A DNA stretch of 64,000 bases from the NCBI GenBank assembly GCA_965240325.2, contig OZ251246.1, forward strand, positions 186,001-250,000, read 5' to 3'. Below are positions 56,894-64,000 of this stretch, in pieces (the stretch's first letter is position 1; the number at the start of each line of letters is the position of its first letter). This DNA is from Rebecca billardiae RCC1528. Its lineage: Eukaryota; Haptophyta. The notes under the pieces were generated by a model. The model was not told the DNA's origin. It saw only the letters and a list, made by a program, of their open reading frames with translations, and did no database searches. The position numbers were made by a program, and so were the translations under genes.

Positions 56894-57778
56894 TCACTTG
56901 GCTCGGAGCAGGTGCCAGATGGTTGCCGAGACGAGCGCGGCGGCAACGGCGGAGCGGAGCGCGAAGAGCACGCGCCTCTGCCCCGGATCGGCCGCCCCGC
57001 CCCGCCCTTCGCCCGCGAGCGCGCGCTCCGACGCCGCGAGCACCGCCGCGCCGTGCTGCTTCTCGATCGTCTCGCGGCACGCGCGGAGCGGGCGCGAGCC
57101 CTTGTGCCGCTGCAGGTGCCCATCTGGGTGTACGATCGGGATGCGCGGCGGGTTGGCGCCGCCGGGCTGGTCGAGCCACTCGCCGTCGGGCGTGAGCTCC
57201 ATCGCCGCCACCTCGCAGTTCCGCAGCTCCACCGCGAGCAGGTGGCAGATGAAGCCGTGGTGCGTCACGACCACCATGGACGTCTCCGCCCGACGCTGCA
57301 GCCACGCGACAAACGCGCACTGGCGGTCGGCGAGCGCGCGCAGGCCGCCGTCGAGCGGTATCCGCCTCTGCTTGCACCACGGCGCGGGCTTGACGTACCA
57401 CATGTCCTCCACCTCGGACAGGTCAAACTCCACGCCGAACTCGGCGCGCAGCTCCTCAGCCGGCCGGCCGGTGTCGGCGTTCGACGTGCCGATCTCCTGA
57501 ATGAGCGGCGTGGCGACGCGCGGCGCGGAGACGTCGGGCAGCGCGAGCTCGGCGGTCTGCAGCGTGCGGCGGAGGGGTGAGACCACGATCAGCTGCGCAC
57601 CGACCTCGAGCGCCTTCGTGCGTGCCAGCGCCCTCGCCTGCTCGCAGCCCTTGGGCGTGAGGCCCGGGTCGCGTACACTCGAGTCACGCGTGGCATTGTG
57701 CTCGGCCTCGCCGTGGCGCACGAACCACACGCGCTTGCGCTGCGGCGTGGGCGGGGCATGTGCGCCGTTCACGCCCAT
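56894..57778 (-). CDS. Histidine phosphatase (phosphoglycerate-mutase fold), tail-anchored
   Basis: Single exon, 294 residues from ATG 57778 (MGVNGAHAPP); an in-frame ATG at 57955 would add 59 residues. The catalytic RHG motif is at WFVRHGEAEHN near residue 18, with LTPKGCEQARALA following, VVSPLRRTLQTAELAL near 65 and the second catalytic His in VVVTHHGFICHLLAVEL. These are the ordered signatures of the branch-1 histidine phosphatase family. The C-terminus LFALRSAVAAALVSATIWHLLRAK is a single membrane helix with a short basic end, a typical tail anchor, so it probably faces the cytosol from an organelle membrane. The substrate is unknown. It is divergent from the FNR gene, about 480 bp apart. 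Confidence 0.88.
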   Translation of the reverse strand: MGVNGAHAPPTPQRKRVWFVRHGEAEHNATRDSSVRDPGLTPKGCEQARALARTKALEVGAQLIVVSPLRRTLQTAELALPDVSAPRVATPLIQEIGTSNADTGRPAEELRAEFGVEFDLSEVEDMWYVKPAPWCKQRRIPLDGGLRALADRQCAFVAWLQRRAETSMVVVTHHGFICHLLAVELRNCEVAAMELTPDGEWLDQPGGANPPRIPIVHPDGHLQRHKGSRPLRACRETIEKQHGAAVLAASERALAGEGRGGAADPGQRRVLFALRSAVAAALVSATIWHLLRAK

Positions 57779-58260
57779 GGCTGGCCGCTCGGCCGCCCGC
57801 GCGTCGCCTCGGCGCTCGCGAGGGCGCACGCCGCCGCTGGCTGGGCCGCTGTGTTGCTGCGCCGCAGCTCTCCCCTGTGATGCGTGTGATGACGCCAGCT
57901 TTTTTCCGGTGATGCTTCCGATCAATTCGCTGCGCGGCAAAACCGCGCGGATCATTTATTCTCGGCGCTTGTTTTCGGCTTTGCACTTTTCTGGCCGCGC
58001 GCGAATTCCGAGGCTCCCGGATCGGCGTTTAATTACGGGTCTTTCCCGAAGCCCCGCTGCGCACGCCGGTGCGCACACAGGCTGCCGAGAGGGTGCCGAC
58101 GAGATGCCGTCCGGGGGCCGCAGCCTGCCGGCGCGCCGACCGAGGGCCGCGCACCTGCTCGGCGTTTCGTCGCTCCGGCCCCGCTCGCCGCCGATTCCGG
58201 GTGGCCCTTTTGTCATCAACGCGCGTCTAGGAGGGCGAGGATCCGCCACGGCCCGTCGCG
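57779..58260. promoter_or_regulatory. Divergent intergenic region between phosphatase and FNR genes
   Basis: Less GC-rich core at 57,895-58,030. It presumably holds both promoters; no specific element named. Part may encode an N-terminal extension of the phosphatase if 57955 is used. Confidence 0.45.
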
Positions 58261-60354
58261 ATGCTGGCAGCCCTCGTCATCGGCGCAACCGCCTTCTCGG
58301 GCTCGCGCGCGGGCCTGTCCCGCGCGCGCGTCTCGCGCGTCGGCAGCCCGGCGATGTCCGCGGATGAGCCGTGGAACGCGGACATCATCGCAAAGTCGAC
58401 GATGGGCGTCGCGGACCTCGAGTGCGCGCGCGCCGAGCGCCATTTCGAGCGTCGCGTGAGCATGAGCCGCCGCGCGCACGTCGGCATGAGCGACGGGTGG
58501 GCGCACGGGCCTCGCGCCTGCAGCCCGGGCGTGCGAGTGCTCGAGAGCCTCCACACCCGGCGCGCTCCCGCCGCATGCGCCGCCGCATGACCCCGGCCCT
58601 GCGCATTGCGGCTGCAAGCTCATTCCAAATCGCCCGCCCGCGCCCCGCCCTCGCGCGCTCGCCGCGCGCGATCGCGACCGAGCAGGAAGGCGGTGGGCCA
58701 GTCGTCGAGCAAGGGCCAGGACTTCCTCGAGGCGGAGCCGTACTGGGACGTGAGCGGCATCCCGCTCAACACGTACAAGAACAAGGTGCGCGTGCGCTCG
58801 CGCGCTCGTCCGCGCGCGCGCCGCGAGCGGCGCGCAGCCTCGCGCGGGCGCGGGAGGGGGGGGGGGAGGATGGAGCGGGCGCCTCCTCGCCCCGCCAGGC
58901 GCGCGCGGCCAGGCGCGCGCGGGTCGAACCGGATGGGCCGCCTCGCCCCTGCTCGGCTGGCCCCGCCGCGCATCCGCGCGTCAGAGCGCTCGCCGAGCGC
59001 CCGCGCCCGTGCGGCGGCTGCCTCGCGCTGCGCACGCCACGCTCTGTGTGTGCACTCATCAGCCCCCGCGCGCTCGCTCGCTCGCCCTCCCTCCCTGTCG
59101 CGCGCGACGCACGCTCGGCCCACCTCGGCTCGCCCGCTCGCCCCGCGCGCGCGCAGGCGCCGTTCACGGGCAAGGTCGTCTCGTGCAAGCGCATCGTCGG
59201 CCCCGACGCGACTGGCGAGACGTGCCACATCATCATCTCGCACGGCGGCAAGATGCCCTACTGGGAGGGGCAGTCGTACGGCGTGATCCCGCCGGGCACG
59301 AACCCGAAGAACGGCAAGCCGCACACGGTGCGCCTCTACTCCATCGCCTCCTCGCGGTACGGCGACGACATGACGGGCAACACGGGCTCGCTCTGCGTGC
59401 GGCGCGCGGTCTACGTTGACCCCGAGACGGGCAAGGAGGACGACTCGAAGAAGGGCGTCTGCTCCAACTACCTCTGCGACGCGACGCCGGGGCTCGAGGT
59501 GAAGATGACGGGCCCGTCGGGCAAGGTCATGCTCATGCCGGAGCAGGACCCGAAGACCGACCTGATCATGGTGGCGACCGGCACTGGCATTGCGCCCTAC
59601 CGCGGCTTCATCCGGCGCCTGTTCGTCGAGAAGACGCCCGCCGGCGCCGCGTACAAGGGGCAGGCGTGGCTCTTCCTCGGCGTGGCGAACTCGGACTCGC
59701 TGCTGTACGACGACGAGTGGCAGGCGGCGCTCAAGGCGTACCCCAACAACTTCCGCCTCGACTACGCGCTCTCGCGCGAGCAGTCCAACAAGAACGGCGG
59801 CAAGATGTACATCCAGGACAAGGTCGAGGAGTACGCCGACGAGATCTTCAACAAGTGAGTCGCCCTTTGGAGGAGCGGCGCATCTGCGCATTTGCGCGCG
59901 CGTGATGGCTGCGCGCCTGGTGCCTTCGGCGATTGTTCGTCTGGCGCGCCGGCCGGCCGAGCGCGCGCGCGGCGCGGTGCGGCCGTGTGCGGGCTGTGAG
60001 CGGCCCCACCCGCGCGCGCGGCGTCGCGCTCACGCGCCGCCCGCCCTCCTCGCACACCCCGCCCCGCGCCAGGCTGGAGAACGGCGCGCACATGTACTTC
60101 TGCGGCCTGAAGGGCATGATGCCTGGCATCACCGACATGCTCGAGCGCGTCGCCTCGTCCAAGGGCATGAACTGGGCGGAGAAGCTCGAGCAGTTCAAGA
60201 AGAACGGGCAGTGGCACGTCGAGGTGCGCCGCTGCGCGATGGCGCGCGCGCGCGCGCGCGCGCGCGTGCGCTCGTGTGTGCATCGCGCTCACGCCCGCCT
60301 GCCTCCGCGCGTGTCGCTCGGTGCCGCTCGCGCGCTCGGCCGCAGGTGTACTAA
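58261..60354 (+). CDS. petH: Plastid ferredoxin-NADP+ reductase, five exons
   Basis: Exons 58261-58421, 58686-58785, 59157-59854, 60073-60223 and 60346-60354; every junction keeps frame (phases 2, 0, 2, 0); 372 residues. Function: transfers electrons from photosystem I-reduced ferredoxin through FAD to NADP+ at the thylakoid/stroma. Seen: FAD-binding [15 protein letters not shown] and [13 protein letters not shown]-binding [13 protein letters not shown] and [43 protein letters not shown]; and the canonical C-terminus WHVEVY with terminal Tyr stacking on FAD. The leader [23 protein letters not shown] is a hydrophobic signal followed by AF and a basic, Ser-rich transit-like part, as in secondary red plastids. 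The last exon codes only Val-Tyr-stop. Confidence 0.95.
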
Positions 60355-60809
60355 GCGCAGCATGTTCTCGTTGTGGTCTTCGTGAGTAATTCGTCATGTA
60401 CGCACACGAGCATGCTGCCGCTGACCCCGTCCGCAGCGCGCGGCGTGCGCCACAGCTTGCTGGCGCGGCGCGGCGCGGCTGCTGACCCGCTCGGGCAGCG
60501 GCCGTCCTGGTGGGTGAGTCGAGGCTGCCTCGGACGGGCGGCGGTCGGGCAACGGCACTTGGTTGGACGTGAGTTCGTGACTCTGACCGGCTCAGCCGTC
60601 AGCGTCGTTGCATCAGGACGACTGGTGCTGATACGATGACGATGATGACTACTGAGAGCTATAGATATACACTGGCATCACAGTCTAAGTGATAACTATG
60701 CAGCAGGGCTAGCTGACCGACTCGGAACCGCGGCCACTGTGACTGGCAGTGGCACGTCCACTCACCACTGTCCGACCGTGTCTGACGCAGTCGTGACGAC
60801 GACACTCTA
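60355..60809. other. Intergenic segment
   Basis: 3' flank of the FNR gene; nothing recognised. Confidence 0.5.
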
Positions 60810-61149
60810 TTATGGCCCGCGGTGCAGGGCGGAGCGCGTAGCGTGGAGCCCCGCCGGGGGCCCTCACTACGTTGTCAAAAAGATCTTTTGATCAAAGAAA
60901 AGGGGACGGGGGACGATTTTGAGGGCTGTTGGAGGGTGAGTTTTCGACTTTTAATGAGGGGGGGTATCAGCTGTCCATCACAGCTTAAAAGGCCGCGCCC
61001 GCTGCAATTCTTGTATCTACTATGGACGGACGTGGGATCAGATACCCCGGGGGTGAAACAAGTGAGTATTCCTACCCCTCTTGTATGCTGAAGTACGAGT
61101 TTGCCGAGCGACGTTTGATTGTTTTGGGTCGAAAACAGCTATGAGGCCA

Positions 61150-61400
61150 GATTCTTTTTGATAGTGCTTGTTCAAATACGTTACCCGCCTGTCTCGATGG
61201 ATGAACCGCCTCGTCATATTAAAAGAGATTCTTTTCAATAGCGCTTGTCAACCAAGTTACCCGTCTGCCTCGATGGATGAACCTCCTAGTGTCATAATGA
61301 AGGGATTGTTTTGAATAGCGCTGGTTAAACCAAGTTACCCGCCTGCCTCGATGGATGAACCTCCTTTGCCATATGAAAGAATAAAAATGGGTTACCCGCC
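61150..61400. repeat. Tandem direct repeat, about 76-bp period, three-plus copies
   Basis: The core ttacccg...cctcgatggatgaac recurs with ttac at 61181, 61257 and 61335, and a partial copy at 61392. Each unit also carries gattgtttt/gattctttt and atagcgcttg. Inside dispersed repeat copy 2 only. Confidence 0.85.
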
Positions 61401-61453
61401 CGCCAGCGTCTCGCGACGAGGACGGGTGCCCAAGCGGCAAACACGCACATGGC

Positions 61454-61633
61454 ATGATCATCGGCATCGCCGTCGGCGGGCCCATCTTCGGCCGGCTCGA
61501 GCTGATGCACATCACGACGCTCAAGCAGGCGCTGTCCGTACCGACGTTGGCGCGCCTCCAGCGGATGGTCGACAAAGCACCCGTGGGCGAAGGAGGACCA
61601 CAATCATGGCCGAGTCATCGGAGACGTCGCTGA
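61454..61633 (+). pseudogene. Short open frame with hydrophobic start, possible gene fragment
   Basis: 59 codons from ATG 61454. It begins MIIGIAVGGPIFGRLELMH, hydrophobic then amphipathic (TTLKQALSVPTLARLQRMVDK), then a basic end. It could be an exon or remnant of a small membrane protein; the family is not recognised and no partner exon was found. Confidence 0.2.
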
Positions 61634-62755
61634 CCTCGCGGCTTCAAACATCAACCGCTCAGCCGGTTGCCACCGCGGCCGAGCGGTGCGCGCTCGCCAC
61701 CGCGGCCGGCGCTGTGCACGGGCGTGCTGAGCCCGGGCCGCGTGAGCTCGCCCACCTCGCCCGGCGCGCACGCCGACGCCGCCATCGCGGCTCGGCGGCC
61801 GGACTCATCTCGGCCCGCAGCGCGTGCGTCCCCCCGCGGCGGCGCGCGCCGCCGTCGCCGCCGCGCAGGCCGTGCACTCGGTGGATGAGGAGACGGCCCT
61901 GCTGCGCGCGGAGCGCTGCGCGCCGCGCGCTGCTCCTGCTGCGGCGCGCAGTAGTCCGCTCGTCCGCCCCGCGGGCTCGCCACGGAGCCGACGAGCGCGA
62001 TGACGACAATCGAATGAGCACGAGTGCGCACGGAGGCGCTGGGCGCCGAGCTGGCGAAGCGCGGCGCCGAGCTCGACGCGCTGCGCGACGCGGCGACGCG
62101 GACGCGCTGGGCGCGCGCGGCGCCCTCGTCGCGACGCCCCGTGCAGCAGCTCGAGCAGCCAGCTGTGGAGTAGACGGCCGTCGACTCGAGGGCGCCACCG
62201 CGCCGGGTGAGTAGTGAGCACGCACGGGCTCCGCCTCGGTCGGAGGCTGGCTGGCCGCCGCCGTGGCTTCGAGGCCGACGCGGCGGAGGAGGCGGCGGGC
62301 GAGCACGGTGGCGCGGTGGAGCAGGCGCGCACGCGCGGCGGCAGGCGCGACCCGCCGCTCGCCTCGTTCCACCCCGAGCTCCGCTCGGTCTCGCCTCTCG
62401 GTGCGCGGCTGCGCAGCGCCGTGAGCGCAGGCTGGGGCCGCTGGGGGTGGGGCCAGCAGAGTGGTGCGCGCTCTCGCTCTGCCGGCACGAGGCGCGCCGG
62501 CTGAGCGACCAGGGCACCAGCGGCCCGTCGTCGAGCGCGTGGCGCAGCGCGAGCACCTCAAGGCAGGCTTGCCCTGCGCGCGCGCGCCGCTGCCCCGGCC
62601 GCCGTCCGTACTTCTTCACGCCGCGGCGGGCCCGCGGCGACAGTCCTCATCGGCCCGCCATGTTGACCAGACTGAGACAGCAGCCGACGGAGGGTGCACC
62701 GCGGGCCCCTAACTACGTTGGTTCTACGGAAGGACCGCGGAACGCGGTCATATAT

Positions 62756-62818
62756 ATATAGTCTTATGAACTCTTTCGATGGAATCTGAGCTAGTATAGA
62801 CTGCTACTAGACTACTAG

Positions 62819-62855
<37 letters not shown>

Positions 62856-63196
62856 TCATATATATATAGTACGCTGCTAGTCTCTACTACCGTCAGCCGT
62901 CTACGAGTTCGCGGCCACTCCGCGGGCCCCGGGAGTCGGGAGTGCCACCGTGCCGCTCCGCGCGAGCCAGTGTCGTACGGTCCGCTGACTCAGGCCGCGT
63001 GACTCATCGCGTCAGCACGGCCGCAAATATTGTATTCAAAACTAACCGCGGCGGCGCGGCCGGCGCGCGGCCGCGCGCGCATCGCCGCGGCCCGGCCGGC
63101 GGCGGCGGCACGGGCCGGCACCGGCACCCGGCCCGCGCGGTACCAATCCGCCGCGTCGTCTGACGACTCATCCGTGTCCGCAGCAGAGTCGCGCCC
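62756..63196. other. Intergenic segment with TA microsatellite
   Basis: (TA)n at about 62,820-62,852 and shorter runs at 62,748-62,760 and 62,860-62,870; GC-rich remainder at 63,040-63,160. No gene seen. Confidence 0.6.
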
Positions 63197-64000
63197 TCAG
63201 CGATGATGATGCTGGTGCTGGCCCGGAGACGGCGCGTGACTCTGATTGCGTACAAACCGGCTGCACTCCCTCCTGATCGGCCGCCCAAAGTGCGAGTACT
63301 CGCGCTGCGTGATGCGGCATAGCTGCCGGAGGCCGGGCGCGTAGATGGGAGCGGAGAGATTGTACTTGTACTGAAGCTCCTTGCCAGCCGCCTGCGCCAG
63401 CATCAGGTTTTGGTCGTTGCGCTGCCGTCCGCCGTCCGTGTGCCTGGGACTGAAGTCGAGACCATCTGGGAGTCCAGGCCAGCGTAGCGCGGCGAGGGTT
63501 GGCTGCAGCTCGCTGAGCGTGCCGGTCAGCGTCGGCTGGTCGCTGCGTGCCGTGCACACCAGGTCTTGCGGCCTGAAGTGATGGTCGATGCGGCGGCGCC
63601 CAGGGTTCGTCTCGAAGGCATTGCCCAGAGCCTTCACGTACATGTTGAACGTGAGGCAAGACCGATGCCCGCGCAACTCGCGTGGCAGCAGGTGCCTAAT
63701 GCGACCGATCAGGTCTTGAGCCTGGCACGGTCGCGTCGTCGAGCCCGGGCAGCAGCCGACCTTGTCGTGGAAGCCGCTGATGTAGCGATCGATCGGGTCC
63801 CTGATCACGTTGATCCGCATCTGCGCGACCTCGTCAATGTCATTGTCTTTCGAGTAGCGCACGTGCGGCACGCCGGTCCACCCGTCCGGCGCGTGACAGT
63901 TGCGGCCCTTGTCGCTGCTGAGCGCCGCGTGAAGCCCGCAGAAGAGAGTCGTCGAGCCGCACTTGTTGCACGCGCACAGGATGAGCTTCGTGCCTTGCAG
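63197..64000 (-). CDS. Sulfotransferase-family protein, 5' end outside window
   Basis: The open frame runs in from the right edge and stops at 63197; about 267 residues are visible. The first visible residues, LILCACNKCGSTTLFCGLH, match the 5'-phosphosulfate-binding loop of PAPS-dependent sulfotransferases (K-x-G-S/T-T). RINVIRDPIDRYISGFHDKVG is the 3'-phosphate-binding motif (RDP-x-x-R-x-x-S). Further on: LTFNMYVKAL and DHHFRPQDLVC (the HxxPQ-like segment of carbohydrate sulfotransferases). Known role of the family: sulfating glycans or other acceptors in the Golgi lumen; the N-terminal membrane anchor would lie beyond the window. The C-terminus is His/Gln-rich. The frame end is firm; upstream exons are not visible. 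Confidence 0.85.
   Translation of the reverse strand: MQGTKLILCACNKCGSTTLFCGLHAALSSDKGRNCHAPDGWTGVPHVRYSKDNDIDEVAQMRINVIRDPIDRYISGFHDKVGCCPGSTTRPCQAQDLIGRIRHLLPRELRGHRSCLTFNMYVKALGNAFETNPGRRRIDHHFRPQDLVCTARSDQPTLTGTLSELQPTLAALRWPGLPDGLDFSPRHTDGGRQRNDQNLMLAQAAGKELQYKYNLSAPIYAPGLRQLCRITQREYSHFGRPIRRECSRFVRNQSHAPSPGQHQHHHR

Larger units (their letters stand above)
60810..62755. repeat. Dispersed repeat, copy 2 (degenerate coding content)
   Basis: Shares with copy 1 (36222-38025) the left end (ttatggcccgcggtgcaggg), a following block around aaaagatcttttgatcaaaga, the helical EADAAEEAAGEHGGAVEQARTRGG block near 62,270, and the right end with the 7-bp stem gaccgcg-gaa-cgcggtc (62733-62749). The middle differs: it contains a 76-bp tandem repeat, a 59-codon open frame at 61454-61633, and helical remnants such as TEALGAELAKRGAELDALRDAA near 62,030. 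No intact long frame. Confidence 0.6.

Overview
The window is nuclear DNA of a GC-rich unicellular eukaryote: GT-AG introns interrupt genes, there are AP2, WD40, hybrid histidine kinase and DTW-domain genes, and no bacterial operon layout. A plant-type ferredoxin-NADP+ reductase with a signal-like leader carrying a phenylalanine motif (ATAF-SG) points to an alga with a secondary red plastid. Together with the extreme GC content and Ser-Pro-Pro-Pro proteins, a haptophyte (Emiliania/Chrysochromulina type) is my best guess; this is inference.

Layout. Positions 1 to about 33,134 (minus strand) hold one enormous secreted protein gene: signal peptide, three cysteine-rich modules on short exons with phase-0 introns, and then a single exon that stays open from 30,782 to the left edge (over 10,200 codons). 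That exon carries an irregular SPPP tract, a 624-bp tandem array, a 4.2-kb globular island (cohesin-like, BIG2/Ig-like with TMEM132-like character, second cohesin-like, dockerin-like) and a 519-bp tandem array running out of the window. The other giant open frames here, on both strands, are shadows of the GGC-rich repeat.

From 33.7 to 64 kb lie ordinary genes: a five-exon EF-hand/coiled-coil protein (+), a cupin protein (-) divergent from a WD40 protein (+), a one-exon hybrid histidine kinase (+), a phytanoyl-CoA dioxygenase-like gene (-) crossed by a 100-N gap that looks artefactual, a DTW-domain protein (+), a secreted Cys-rich protein (+), an AP2 protein with polyglutamine (+), a tail-anchored histidine phosphatase (-) divergent from the FNR gene (+), and a 5'-truncated sulfotransferase (-) at the right edge.

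Between them are mobile-looking pieces: a 2.3-kb element with about 74-bp terminal inverted repeats and a nested 190-bp fold-back, a dispersed repeat present twice (36.2-38.0 and 60.8-62.8 kb), perfect palindromes, minisatellites and AT microsatellites. No rRNA, tRNA or CRISPR was seen. Exon coordinates are hand-derived from splice signals and reading phase; there is no transcript evidence.
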